In this document: positions 41,717 to 50,495 of the stretch, in pieces | How the letters are laid out: each line of letters starts with the position of its first letter | Numbering within the stretch: the stretch's first letter is position 1 | Source of the DNA: Thermoanaerobacter sp. | Lineage (GTDB): Bacteria > Bacillota > Thermoanaerobacteria > Thermoanaerobacterales > Thermoanaerobacteraceae | DNA length: 64,000 nucleotides | Direction of reading: 5' to 3' | Assembly (NCBI GenBank): GCA_014896455.1 | Contig: JADBKJ010000027.1 | Span: forward strand, 1 to 64,000 | Translations under genes and position numbers: made by a program | The notes under the pieces: model-generated | Told to the model about the DNA's origin: nothing | The model's database searches: none | What the model saw: only the letters and a program-made list of their open reading frames with translations

Positions 41717-42368
41717 CTTTCTCTTCCTTCCTTTCAATTAAAATTTGCTCTAACCTTTCAATCCTCTTTTTTAATTTTTGCACTTCCTCTTCCACAGGGT
41801 CAGGAAGTTTACCATGCTCTAAATCCACCACATATGGAGAAGCTATACGTATATTATCTTTTTTTACACAGTGAGCAGGTACTCCAACTACTGTGCTATT
41901 AGGTGGTACATCTTTTAAAACAACAGCACCCGCACCAATTTTAGAATTTTCTCCTACTACTATAGGGCCTAATACTTTCGCACCACTTCCTATAACCACA
42001 TTATCTTTTATAGTAGGATGTCTTTTACCTTTTTCCTTTCCTGTACCTCCTAAAGTTACCCCTTGATATATTGTCACATTGTCACCAATCTCTGTAGTCT
42101 CCCCTATTACAACTCCCATACCGTGATCGATAAAAAATCTTCTACCTATCTTAGCACCGGGATGTATTTCAATCCCTGTGAGAAATCTATTAAACTGTGA
42201 AATAAGCCTGGGAATTAAAATTAAACCTTTTTTATGCAAATAGTGGGCAATTCTGTGTAGTATTATAGCGTGGAGCCCGGGATAACATAATATAACCTCC
42301 AGCACGCTTTTGGCAGCAGGGTCTCTTTCAAAAATAACTTGGATGTCTTCTTTCAAAGTTTTAAACAT
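41703..42368 (-). CDS. cysE: serine O-acetyltransferase
   Basis: Makes O-acetylserine for cysteine synthesis. 221 residues: an N-terminal helical domain, then left-handed beta-helix hexapeptide repeats ([40 protein letters not shown]), with the catalytic DHG. A coiled tail ([19 protein letters not shown]) ends the protein. The ATG is 9 nt after AAGGAGG; a GTG three codons earlier overlaps that site. First gene behind the Cys T-box; overlaps cysS by 14 nt. Confidence 0.96.
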   Translation of the reverse strand: MFKTLKEDIQVIFERDPAAKSVLEVILCYPGLHAIILHRIAHYLHKKGLILIPRLISQFNRFLTGIEIHPGAKIGRRFFIDHGMGVVIGETTEIGDNVTIYQGVTLGGTGKEKGKRHPTIKDNVVIGSGAKVLGPIVVGENSKIGAGAVVLKDVPPNSTVVGVPAHCVKKDNIRIASPYVVDLEHGKLPDPVEEEVQKLKKRIERLEQILIERKEEKDEAV

Positions 42369-42379
42369 ACCAAACACCT

Positions 42380-42608
42380 CCTTAAAAATTTACCCCCCTC
42401 ATCTCAGAGACGAGGGGGGGCCCGTGATTCCACTCTGCTTGAGTTTTAAACTCCACTCATTTTAGATAACGGCAAAGGCCGGTAACCCCCTACTCAAAGT
42501 TCAGGGATACAGCTCGGAGATGCACTTCTTATAACATATCCTCGAGCTACTCGCAGCCTATGGTAGCTCTTCTCTGAAGGCTTATGTTATAATACTCTTC
42601 TCCTCATC
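42380..42608 (-). ncRNA. T-box riboswitch, cysteine-specific
   Basis: Minus-strand leader of cysE-cysS. Stem I has GGAGAAGAGTA paired with TCTCC and TTATAACAT paired with ATGTTATAA; the specifier loop reads GAAGTGCA with codon TGC (42524-42522), Cys. The T-box is AGAGTGGAATCACGGG (42436-42421); the A after TGG would pair with U73, the discriminator of tRNA-Cys. A 12-bp terminator stem (CCCCCCTCGTCT) with a U tract follows (42391-42419). Low charged tRNA-Cys should permit read-through. Confidence 0.93.
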
Positions 42609-42613
42609 GCTTT

Positions 42614-44071
42614 TTACTTTATTAAATTTATCGCTTTTTTGAGCCTATTTATCACTTTATCTTTCCCCAAAAGAGGAATAATCTTCACCAATTCAGGTCC
42701 ATGGTCTTCTCCTGTTATTGCTACCCTGATTGGCATGAAAAATTCTTTCCCTTTTACATTCGTTTCTTTTTGCAATTTTTTAAGTAAATCTTTAACATAT
42801 TCCTCTGTTATTTCATCAGCTTCCTCTATGGCTTTTTTAACTGCTTCTAGTACAGTTTTACTATTTGGACTATTCAATATTTTCATCGTTTCATCAGTAT
42901 GCTCAACTTCTTCTACGAAAAACATCTTAGCTTTCTCAGTAATTTGAGCCACATATTGGAGTCCATCTTTGTAAAGGAATATTACATCCTTTAGCCAATT
43001 ATACATCACATCATCTATTTCGTCAATGTATCCTGCCCTTTTTAAATGAGGAATAGTCAAATCAACAATTCTCTCAATAGAACTTTTTTGTATATATTGT
43101 TGATTCATCCAATTAAGCTTTTCCATGTCAAAAACAGGATTAGCACTGTGAATCCTTCTGAAATTAAATTTCTTTATTATTTCTTCTTTTGACATGATTT
43201 CTACATTATCCTCCGGTGACCAACTTAAAAGAGATAAAAAGTTAAACATAGCTTCTGGCAAATATCCCAATTCTCTAAACTGGCCTATATAAGTATTCCC
43301 ATGCCTTTTAGAAAGTTTAGTCCTATCTGGTCCCAATATTAAAGGCGCATGGGCAAACTTAGGAATTTCAAATCCTAAAGCTTTGTAAATGAGTATCTGC
43401 TTCGGAGTATTGTATATATGGTCTTCTCCTCTTATGACATGGGTAATCTTCATAAGAGCGTCATCTATCACAACTGCAAAATTATAAGTAGGCATTCCGT
43501 CTGATTTGACAATTACCATGTCCCCGCCTAAAGTATCACTTTTTATTGTAATTTTTCCTTTTATCATGTCTTCAAACTCTATAACTTCATCGTCAGGAAT
43601 AATAAACCTTATTACAGGTTTTCTTCCCTCTCTTATAAAGGCCTCTTCTTGCTCCTTTGTAAGATACCTACACCTTCCAGAATAGCGAGGTATATCTCCT
43701 CTTTCTACTGCATTTCTTCTATCTTCTTCTAATTCCTCCGGAGTGCAATAGCATCTATATGCCCTTTTTTCTTCAATAAGTTTCTGGGCAAATTTATGAT
43801 AAATTTCAAGTCTTTCACTCTGCCTATAAGGACCATAGGGGCCTGGTTTGTCTGGCCCTTCGTCCCATTCTATACCTAACCACTCTAATTCTTTAAAAAT
43901 TAATTCTTCAAACTCTTTTGAAGACCTTTCTAAGTCCGTATCTTCAATCCTTAAAACAAAAGTAGCCCCTTCACTTCTTGAAAAAAGATAATTAAATAAA
44001 GCAGTTCTTATATTCCCTATATGAATAGCTCCAGTTGGGCTTGGCGCAAATCTAACTCTCAAATTGCTCAT
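42614..44071 (-). CDS. gltX: glutamyl-tRNA synthetase
   Basis: 485-residue class I synthetase with APSPTGAIHIGNIRTALFNY (HIGH motif), a Cys-rich insert CYCTPEELEEDRRNA with later CRYLTKEQ, and the KLSKRHG loop. C-terminal anticodon-binding helices complete it. Start at MSNLRVRF after GGAGTG; a GTG three codons earlier overlaps that site. In Bacillus the enzyme also charges tRNA-Gln; whether it does so here cannot be read from the gene. Confidence 0.96.
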   Translation of the reverse strand: MSNLRVRFAPSPTGAIHIGNIRTALFNYLFSRSEGATFVLRIEDTDLERSSKEFEELIFKELEWLGIEWDEGPDKPGPYGPYRQSERLEIYHKFAQKLIEEKRAYRCYCTPEELEEDRRNAVERGDIPRYSGRCRYLTKEQEEAFIREGRKPVIRFIIPDDEVIEFEDMIKGKITIKSDTLGGDMVIVKSDGMPTYNFAVVIDDALMKITHVIRGEDHIYNTPKQILIYKALGFEIPKFAHAPLILGPDRTKLSKRHGNTYIGQFRELGYLPEAMFNFLSLLSWSPEDNVEIMSKEEIIKKFNFRRIHSANPVFDMEKLNWMNQQYIQKSSIERIVDLTIPHLKRAGYIDEIDDVMYNWLKDVIFLYKDGLQYVAQITEKAKMFFVEEVEHTDETMKILNSPNSKTVLEAVKKAIEEADEITEEYVKDLLKKLQKETNVKGKEFFMPIRVAITGEDHGPELVKIIPLLGKDKVINRLKKAINLIK

Positions 44072-44190
44072 GTGTGTCACTCCATCCTTTTTTAGTTAAT
44101 ACTTTATACTAGATTTGATTATAACAAATTTTGAGCTTTTTAAATAGATGAAGTGACAATATGTGTGTAAAATTTTGTAGATTAGGTGAC

Positions 44191-44331
44191 ATTTTGCGCA
44201 AAGTGTGCGACTTGACTGCCCGGCACTTAAATAAACTTGCTATTACTTTGCTTTGTGATTATATAACATGTTTATTTGAGTGTCGGGAAACTTAGCGAGA
44301 CCGAAAGATAAAGACTTTTTTATGCAAAATA
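44191..44331 (+). repeat. truncated copy of a structured intergenic repeat
   Basis: In the proS-gltX gap, plus strand: ATTTTGC (44191), TGCGACTTG (44206-44214), an 18-bp imperfect stem (44219-44236 with 44270-44287), AAACTTAGCGAGAC (44288-44301) and ATGCAAAATA (44322-44331). The same motifs in the same order occur on the minus strand at 53308-53504, where a GC-rich core lies between the last two. This copy lacks that core. Confidence 0.6.
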
Positions 44332-44332
44332 A

Positions 44333-44354
44333 GGGATTCCCTTAAGGGGACCCC
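44333..44354 (-). terminator. terminator of proS
   Basis: Right after the proS stop the minus strand reads GGGGTCCCCTTAAGGGAATC and CCTTATTTTG, an imperfect GC-rich hairpin with a short T-rich tail. The rest of 44072-44190 has only a TATAAT box (minus strand, near 44125) that probably belongs to the gltX promoter. Confidence 0.55.
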
Positions 44355-46067
44355 TCACATCTTCTCTTTTATAGTATTTTTCACCTTTTCTACAACATCA
44401 AAAATTTTTACCTCTTCTGCTTCTTCTTTTTCTCTCAATTTTATTTCCACTATTCCATCATCTACTTTTTTCCCTACTGTAATCCTTATAGGTATTCCTA
44501 ACAAATCGGCATCATTAAATTTGACACCAGCTCTCAAATCTCTATCATCTATTAAAACCTCTATTTCCTCTTTTTGCAAAGCAGCATATATATCTTCGGC
44601 TACTCGATTTTGAGCTTCATTAAAAACATTCACAGGTACTATAATCACATGATAAGGTGCAACACTCATAGGCCATATAATACCTTTCTCATCATGGTGT
44701 TGCTCTATAATAGCAGCAACCGTTCTATTAATTCCTATTCCATAGCTGCCCATTATAATTGGCTTTTCATTTCCCTCTTCATCTACATACTTAGCTCCTA
44801 ATGCATCACTGTACTTTGTCCCCAATTTAAAAATATGTCCTACTTCTATACCTCTGTCGATTTTAAGCGGTGAACCACACCTTGGGCACTTATCTCCTTC
44901 AATAACATTCTTGATATCTGCCACAACATCAGCTTTAAAGTCTCTACCATAGTTGACATTTTTAATATGATAATCTGTCTCATTTGCTCCTACTATAAAA
45001 TTCCTCATTTCCGGAATCTCATTATCTACTATTATCATTACTTCTCCTTTTAATCCTATAGGTCCTGCAAATCCCACCTTTGCTCCTGTAACCTTTTCAA
45101 CTATTGATGCATCTGCCAATTCTAATTCCTCTTCTCTTATTCCTAAAATATTTAAAAGCTTTGTTTCATTTAAGTCTCTATCTCCACGAACTAATGCTGC
45201 TATAACGTTGTCCTTTGCCTTGTATATAAGAGTTTTTACAAATTTATCAGGAGTAATATCCAAAAAATTAACCAACTCTTCAATTGTTCTAACAGTTGGT
45301 GTATATACTTTTTCTTTTGGCAACATTTCTTCATCTATTTCTTGGTTGATAAGGCATTCTGCCTTTTCTTCATTTGCAGCATAACCACAATTGTCACAGT
45401 AAACTATTACCGCTTCACCTACACTAGAAATTACCATAAACTCTTTTGAGTCTTTTCCTCCCATAGCACCTGAATCAGCTTCTACGACCAAATATTTAAG
45501 TCCACATCTATCAAATATTCGGCAGTAAGCCTCATACATTTTATCAAAAGACTTATCCAACCCTTCCCAATCCACATCAAAACTGTAAGCGTCCTTCATT
45601 ATAAATTCTCTACTTCTCATGACACCAAATCTCGGGCGCCTTTCATCTCTAAACTTAGTTTGAATTTGATATAAAATAAGAGGAAGTTGCCTATAAGACT
45701 TCACTTCATTTCTAATAAGGTCTGTAAAAACCTCTTCGTGTGTAGGCCCTAAGCAAAAGTCCCTTTCATTTCTATCTTTTAGCTTAAACATCTCAGGGCC
45801 AAATACATCCCATCTCCCACTTTCTTTCAAAAGTTCTGCTGGAATAAGAGCAGACATTAATACCTCTTGACTGCCAGCTCTGTCCATCTCTTCTCTTACA
45901 ATTTGCTCCACTTTTCTAAGTACCCTTTGTCCTAATGGCAAGTAAATATATACCCCTGAAGCCAATTTCCTCATAAATGCAGCCTTTAACATTAAAATAT
46001 GGCTGGGAATTTCAGCTTCAGCAGGAATTTCTCTTAAAGTCGGAACTAACAGCTGCGATAGTCTCAT
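44355..46067 (-). CDS. proS: prolyl-tRNA synthetase (bacterial type with editing domain)
   Basis: 570-residue class II synthetase. Motif 1/2 region ([20 protein letters not shown]), a YbaK-like insertion of about 180 residues (from [15 protein letters not shown] onward) that edits mischarged Ala-tRNA-Pro, motif 3 ([20 protein letters not shown]) and the C-terminal anticodon domain. Located between ispF and gltX, where Bacillus has no proS. Confidence 0.96.
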   Translation of the reverse strand: MRLSQLLVPTLREIPAEAEIPSHILMLKAAFMRKLASGVYIYLPLGQRVLRKVEQIVREEMDRAGSQEVLMSALIPAELLKESGRWDVFGPEMFKLKDRNERDFCLGPTHEEVFTDLIRNEVKSYRQLPLILYQIQTKFRDERRPRFGVMRSREFIMKDAYSFDVDWEGLDKSFDKMYEAYCRIFDRCGLKYLVVEADSGAMGGKDSKEFMVISSVGEAVIVYCDNCGYAANEEKAECLINQEIDEEMLPKEKVYTPTVRTIEELVNFLDITPDKFVKTLIYKAKDNVIAALVRGDRDLNETKLLNILGIREEELELADASIVEKVTGAKVGFAGPIGLKGEVMIIVDNEIPEMRNFIVGANETDYHIKNVNYGRDFKADVVADIKNVIEGDKCPRCGSPLKIDRGIEVGHIFKLGTKYSDALGAKYVDEEGNEKPIIMGSYGIGINRTVAAIIEQHHDEKGIIWPMSVAPYHVIIVPVNVFNEAQNRVAEDIYAALQKEEIEVLIDDRDLRAGVKFNDADLLGIPIRITVGKKVDDGIVEIKLREKEEAEEVKIFDVVEKVKNTIKEKM

Positions 46068-46111
46068 CTTTATCCTCCTAAGTACATAATTTTAAGTAAA
46101 TTTTATTTTAC

Positions 46112-46600
46112 CTACTTTTTTATGTCAACACCTAATTCTTCTAAACTGACAATAACATAGGCTTTTATTCCCTCTTGTCTACCTGTAAAACCTAATCCTT
46201 CCTCTGTTTTTGCTTTTACATTTATTCTTTCTTTTTCAATTTTTAATAATTCCGATACTTTTATTCTTATTTGCTCTTTATAAGGAGATAGCTTAGGTCT
46301 TTGCGCTACAATAATACAATCCACATTATTTACTCTGAATTTATTCTCTATTATTGCCAACACTTTTTTTAATAAAAGGCTACTATCAATATCTTTATAG
46401 GCTATCTCCGTATCAGGAAAGTGCTCCCCTATATCCCCTAAACCAGCTGCTCCTAAAATAGCATCAATTAAGGCGTGTATCAAAACATCTGCATCAGAAT
46501 GGCCTGCCAAACCTTTATCATGGGGAATTTCTACTCCTCCCAGTATTAACTTTCTTCCTTTTTCAAACTTGTGGACGTCATATCCCAACCCTACTCTCAC
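46112..46600 (-). CDS. ispF: 2-C-methyl-D-erythritol 2,4-cyclodiphosphate synthase
   Basis: MEP isoprenoid pathway enzyme. GLGYDVHKF (metal-binding D, H) at the N-terminus, [20 protein letters not shown], and [14 protein letters not shown] at the end. The GTG of [10 protein letters not shown] gives the normal family start with GGATGG just upstream; an ATG three codons earlier (46609) overlaps the lipase-like stop and is also possible. Separated from ispD by the lipase-like gene. Confidence 0.95.
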   Translation of the reverse strand: MRVGLGYDVHKFEKGRKLILGGVEIPHDKGLAGHSDADVLIHALIDAILGAAGLGDIGEHFPDTEIAYKDIDSSLLLKKVLAIIENKFRVNNVDCIIVAQRPKLSPYKEQIRIKVSELLKIEKERINVKAKTEEGLGFTGRQEGIKAYVIVSLEELGVDIKK

Positions 46601-46601
46601 T

Positions 46602-47846
46602 TCAACCATCCTTTACTCTAAAATTCCCTTCTTTATCAACTTCTAAACTCATGCTTACACCTCTTGCAAATGGAAATGTTTTAATCTTTTTTACAAAATT
46701 CCCCTTATTAGTCTCAATATATACCTCCGAAACAAAAGGCTCTCTTACAGAAATGCGATATTCTCCTTCAGGTTTTAAATTTAGATGCCATGTGTATTTT
46801 CCCAAGATATCATAACTTGTTGCATTTTTACTTCTGTCCAGCACCACAATTTTTTTGTCTGTTATCATGCTCAAATATGATACAGCTTTTTCTAAAATAG
46901 AAACTTGTGGCCTTTCTTTAACACCCAATATTTGTTGCAAATAAGGAATAGAATCATTTAAAATCCCAAGATGACCTGTTTTTACAATAAATTTTTCCCC
47001 TTCTACCCCTAACGCGCTCTTTTTAAGGACTGTACCGTCTCCTTTATTGTCCCTTATTACACCTACTGCCTTGCCATCTGGCCATACTATCTCACTTACT
47101 GGTTTTTCTACTTGAATAAACTTATTAGTATATATTCCATCTCCTGAAAAAACATAGATTTTCTTGACTCTCTCGTATAAAACTCCTACTTGCTCATTTA
47201 AACTATTCAAAAATTCATTTATAACTTTCATATACTCAATATTTTTAAACAAAATTTTATCATATCTCGTAGGATACATAAAAATATAATTCCCATATTC
47301 GCGAGAAGGCATTAAGTCTTTCACAGATGGAATATATTTCCTAATAACAGTTATGGCATCACTCTCTCCTTTTATTTTTGAAAAAATCCACAAAAACCCT
47401 TTAAAGAGCATGTTTATAAAATCATCATCTTCTGGGGCTACAGTACCCCCTTCCCAACCATAATAAGCATTTGCCGCTCCAAAATGGGGAGTAGCTAAAA
47501 ATATCAATCTATCCACATCGAATTGATATTTATCGCTCTCTATATAACTTCTCGCCAAAAGTCCACCCATGCTATGGCATATCAAATCTACTTTATGGCT
47601 GCCAGTTTTAGCTTTTGCCTCTTCAATAGTCAGTTTAAGGGTATCAACAGAATCTGGCACACTTTTCCACCATTCATAATAACATATAAATAGATTTTTC
47701 CCTTCTACTAAACCTAATTTGCCCAAATTTTCTATAAAAGGATTATAAACATAAGCCGCAGGACCAAAACCCCATATTTTCCCTAAAGGAGTTGGAGTAA
47801 AAATAGAACCAAACATCCCATGTACAAAAACTACAGGGTTATCCAT
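46602..47846 (-). CDS. alpha/beta-hydrolase, lipase/LCAT-like
   Basis: 414-residue hydrolase with oxyanion HGMFGS near the N-terminus, nucleophile elbow CHSMGG, a possible Asp in GDGTV and a C-terminal His in KTGHLGIL. No signal peptide is seen, so a cytoplasmic or peripheral role is likely. It resembles lipases/esterases described from Thermoanaerobacter (from memory, unverified). Substrate unknown. The ATG ([10 protein letters not shown]) follows GAGGGTG, part of which lies in a strong hairpin. Sits unusually between ispD and ispF. Confidence 0.8.
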   Translation of the reverse strand: MDNPVVFVHGMFGSIFTPTPLGKIWGFGPAAYVYNPFIENLGKLGLVEGKNLFICYYEWWKSVPDSVDTLKLTIEEAKAKTGSHKVDLICHSMGGLLARSYIESDKYQFDVDRLIFLATPHFGAANAYYGWEGGTVAPEDDDFINMLFKGFLWIFSKIKGESDAITVIRKYIPSVKDLMPSREYGNYIFMYPTRYDKILFKNIEYMKVINEFLNSLNEQVGVLYERVKKIYVFSGDGIYTNKFIQVEKPVSEIVWPDGKAVGVIRDNKGDGTVLKKSALGVEGEKFIVKTGHLGILNDSIPYLQQILGVKERPQVSILEKAVSYLSMITDKKIVVLDRSKNATSYDILGKYTWHLNLKPEGEYRISVREPFVSEVYIETNKGNFVKKIKTFPFARGVSMSLEVDKEGNFRVKDG

Positions 47847-47855
47847 AAAATCACC

Positions 47856-47897
47856 CTCATACAATTTAATAGAAAATTCTCTATTAAATTATATGAG
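47856..47897 (-). promoter_or_regulatory. hairpin over the lipase ribosome-binding site
   Basis: Minus strand CTCATATAATTTAATAGA, a short loop, TCTATTAAATTGTATGAG, about 18 bp with one mismatch. The last GAG of the 3' arm is the start of the GAGGGTG Shine-Dalgarno sequence of the lipase gene. No T tract follows, so it is more likely translational control or mRNA protection than termination. Confidence 0.6.
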
Positions 47898-47912
47898 GAT
47901 TCGCAAAAAACG

Positions 47913-48596
47913 TTATTTTTTTAAAAAAGCCTCTGCTACAATCAAATCCTCGGGCGTAGTTATCTTTATATTTCTATAGTCCCCTTCAACTACTTTTACT
48001 TTATAACCCAATCTCTCCACTAATACTGTATCATCTGTCCCCAAAAAACCATCCTCCAGTGCCTTTTGATGAGCTTTAATAATCAAATTCCTTTCAAATA
48101 CCTGAGGGGTTTGAATTGCCCATAAATATTTTCTATCAGGGGTATTTAAAATAAAATTTTTCCCATCAACTACTTTTATAGTGTCTTTTACAGGTACTCC
48201 CAATGCTACTGCTTTATGCAAATAAGCTTCTTTTAAAGCTTTTATAACTGTTTCTTTCTCAATTAAAGGCCTTGCTCCATCATGAATTGCTATAATTTCG
48301 CAATCTACTTTTGTATTTGTAATTCCATTATAAACAGAATACTGCCTTTCACTACCTCCTTCTACTAATTTAATTGTTTTTTTGAACATATACTTTTTTA
48401 CTACATTTTCTTGGCAATATTCCATTTCTTCCTTTGATACGACAACGACAATTTCCTTAATCCAATCAATTTCATCAAAGGTCTTGAGAGAATAATACAA
48501 AACTGGTTTACCTGCTATAGTAAGGTATACTTTATTTACTGTGTGACCCATTCTAATGCCTCTGCCTGCCGCCACTACAACTCCACTTGCATTCAT
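47913..48596 (-). CDS. ispD: 2-C-methyl-D-erythritol 4-phosphate cytidylyltransferase
   Basis: MEP pathway nucleotidyltransferase, 227 aa. CTP-binding VVVAAGRGIRMG followed by a conserved Lys (NKVYL), IAIHDGARPLIEKE and LWAIQTPQVF are the family motifs. Start at MNASGVV, after GAGGTAG. First of ispD, lipase-like and ispF. Confidence 0.95.
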   Translation of the reverse strand: MNASGVVVAAGRGIRMGHTVNKVYLTIAGKPVLYYSLKTFDEIDWIKEIVVVVSKEEMEYCQENVVKKYMFKKTIKLVEGGSERQYSVYNGITNTKVDCEIIAIHDGARPLIEKETVIKALKEAYLHKAVALGVPVKDTIKVVDGKNFILNTPDRKYLWAIQTPQVFERNLIIKAHQKALEDGFLGTDDTVLVERLGYKVKVVEGDYRNIKITTPEDLIVAEAFLKK

Positions 48597-48650
48597 TTTC
48601 TCTACCTCACAAGTAAAATAATGCACACTCCAATTATATCATTTCCCTAC

Positions 48651-48679
48651 AAAAAAACACAGGTTTCCCTGCGTTTTTT
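48651..48679 (-). terminator. terminator of yacL
   Basis: Minus strand AAAACGCAGG-gaaa-CCTGTGTTTTTTT directly after the yacL stop. A TATAAT box downstream (minus strand, near 48637) may start the ispD transcript. Confidence 0.8.
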
Positions 48680-49781
48680 ATATAGCCTTTTCTTGTTCAG
48701 CTTGTTTGGGCTTTGCAAATATCATCCTCCCTGCGGCAGTTTGCAAAACACTAGTAACAAGCACCTCTATAGTATTACCTATGAATTTTTTACCACCGTC
48801 TACAACAATCATCGTGCCATCGTCCAAATAAGCAACTCCCTGCCCGGCTTCTTTGCCATCTTTAATAACTTGCACCACCATTTCTTCTCCAGGAAGAACA
48901 ATTGGTTTTACCGCATTGGAAAGTTCATTTATATTCAAAACAGGTACTCTGTGAAATTCCGCTACTTTGTTTAAATTATAATCATTAGTTATTATTTTGC
49001 CTTTTAGCATTTGGGCAAGTTTCAAAAGTTTTGTATCTACTTCTGCCGCATCAATTTCCTTATCTACAATTTCCACTTTGATATTTAACTCATTCTGTAT
49101 TTTATTTAAAACATCCAGTCCTCGTCTACCCCTATTTCTCTTTAAAGAATCAGAAGAATCCGCAATATGCCTTAATTCCTCTAATACAAAAGCCGGAATT
49201 ATTAAAGGTCCTTCAATAAAGCCTGTCTTACATATGTCAAATATTCTGCCATCTATAATTACACTGGTATCCAAAATTTTTGGGATTCCACTATACTCGT
49301 TTTTAACAGTCTTTTGCGGTCCCAATTTTTTCATAAAGGAAAACACATTTAAAATATCTTCTTTTTTCTTTAAAGAAATTCTAATGCCTAAATACCCCAA
49401 AAATAAATTCAAAAGGATTGGCACTACTTTACCTACAATAAAAATAGAATAGAGAGGTGCGCTCAGCAAATTAGCCACAATAAGCCCTACTATTAACCCA
49501 AATGCTCCTATTAAAATTTCATCAATTGGCATATTCTGAAGTTTTGCTTCCAACCACTGTTCAAAGTCTTTCCCCCACTTTATAAATTTAGGAGAAATGA
49601 CATAAAATATGATTCCACCTATTAAAGTACCTATAATATAAGCTATCACTGTTGAAAAATAATTTAACTGTATAGACACAAAATTTTGGCCTTTTACAAG
49701 ATCTAGCAAAAGCTTTATCAATTCAAAACCCGCCGCCATTCCCAGTAATCCAATTACACTTCTTATAATTTTATACAACAC
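48678..49781 (-). CDS. yacL: membrane PIN/TRAM-domain protein YacL
   Basis: About 367 residues: four hydrophobic helices in the first 140, a PIN nuclease-like domain ([33 protein letters not shown] with acidic residues), and a C-terminal TRAM RNA-binding domain ([18 protein letters not shown]). The family is conserved next to disA/ispD in Firmicutes; its substrate is not settled. I use the GTG after GGGAGGTG; an ATG five codons upstream contains that site. Confidence 0.92.
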   Translation of the reverse strand: MLYKIIRSVIGLLGMAAGFELIKLLLDLVKGQNFVSIQLNYFSTVIAYIIGTLIGGIIFYVISPKFIKWGKDFEQWLEAKLQNMPIDEILIGAFGLIVGLIVANLLSAPLYSIFIVGKVVPILLNLFLGYLGIRISLKKKEDILNVFSFMKKLGPQKTVKNEYSGIPKILDTSVIIDGRIFDICKTGFIEGPLIIPAFVLEELRHIADSSDSLKRNRGRRGLDVLNKIQNELNIKVEIVDKEIDAAEVDTKLLKLAQMLKGKIITNDYNLNKVAEFHRVPVLNINELSNAVKPIVLPGEEMVVQVIKDGKEAGQGVAYLDDGTMIVVDGGKKFIGNTIEVLVTSVLQTAAGRMIFAKPKQAEQEKAI

Positions 49782-49894
49782 TTTTTCACCTCCCATCTCT
49801 ATTATTGGCTATTTTTCACATTATTATAAGCAGTTTGGGGGAATAATTAAAAATATTTCGCAATTTTTACACGTATAAAGTGGTTGTTAATTAC

Positions 49895-49924
49895 AGTATA
49901 CTACTTATGTAGATGGATTGTCAA
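49895..49924 (-). promoter_or_regulatory. promoter of yacL
   Basis: Minus strand TTGACA (49924-49919), an 18-bp spacer and TATACT (49900-49895). It diverges from the promoter at 49986. Confidence 0.65.
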
Positions 49925-49985
49925 TTTAACAAAAGATCAAAATTACATTAATGCTATATAATGTATTTAAATGCCATTCTAAATA

Positions 49986-50014
49986 TTGACATGGCAATGG
50001 TTTAAGTCTATAAT
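49986..50014 (+). promoter_or_regulatory. promoter of the plus-strand unknown gene
   Basis: Perfect consensus: TTGACA (49986-49991), a 17-bp spacer and TATAAT (50009-50014). The apparent TTG start of a longer frame at 49986 is the -35 box itself, so translation must start further downstream. Confidence 0.85.
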
Positions 50015-50063
50015 AAAAGCAAGAGAAACCTTAAAAACTCATAGAACGGGAGTGGACAAAAAA

Positions 50064-50459
50064 ATGAAGGATATTATTGTAGACGACCTTCAAAACACAG
50101 TAGATGAATACCTTCTGCGCCATAGAAGTATTATGGACATACTTACAAAAATACAAGAGAGCAGTGCCCGCATAAATAGAGCTGTTGCTAAATCAGTAAC
50201 CGAGTGCGGTTGCATAAGGATAAATGCTAGCAAACAAGAAACTCCCCCGGATGCAACTTTGGAAGAGGCCCACAAATATTTCAAAACCCATCTTGAAGGC
50301 CAACTCTGTGAAAACTGTAAAGAAGTTATAGAAGCAGAAATAGGTAACAATATCTTTTACATAATCGCTTTGTGTAATGTTTTAGGACTTAATTTTTACG
50401 ACATACTCCTAAAAAAACACAAAGAGTTAAACACTTTAGGCATATTTAACATGTTATAA
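50064..50459 (+). CDS. conserved protein of unknown function (131 aa)
   Basis: The only plus-strand gene. Start MKDIIVDDLQNTVDEYLLRH, 11 nt after GGGAG. Mostly helical; Cys residues in ECGCIRINASKQ and LCENCKEVI; the C-terminal EIGNNIFYIIALCNVLGLNF resembles the tail of MazG-type NTP pyrophosphohydrolases (inference). Related proteins occur in Clostridia, possibly under a DUF1573 label, which I cannot confirm. It stands where disA is usually found between radA and yacL. Confidence 0.75.
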   Translation: MKDIIVDDLQNTVDEYLLRHRSIMDILTKIQESSARINRAVAKSVTECGCIRINASKQETPPDATLEEAHKYFKTHLEGQLCENCKEVIEAEIGNNIFYIIALCNVLGLNFYDILLKKHKELNTLGIFNML

Positions 50460-50495
50460 AAAAGCGTCTTCCTTAGGAAGACGCTTATTGTTTTA
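50459..50495. terminator. bidirectional terminator between the unknown gene and radA
   Basis: AAGCGTCTTCC-tta-GGAAGACGCTT, a perfect 11-bp stem. The plus side has ATTGTTTT and the minus side TTTTTTATAA, so it can serve both convergent genes. Confidence 0.85.

Noticed and set aside
49986-50063. Longer form of the plus-strand unknown protein starting at 49986
   Set aside because: The TTG there is the -35 box of a perfect promoter, upstream of the transcription start, so it cannot be translated.
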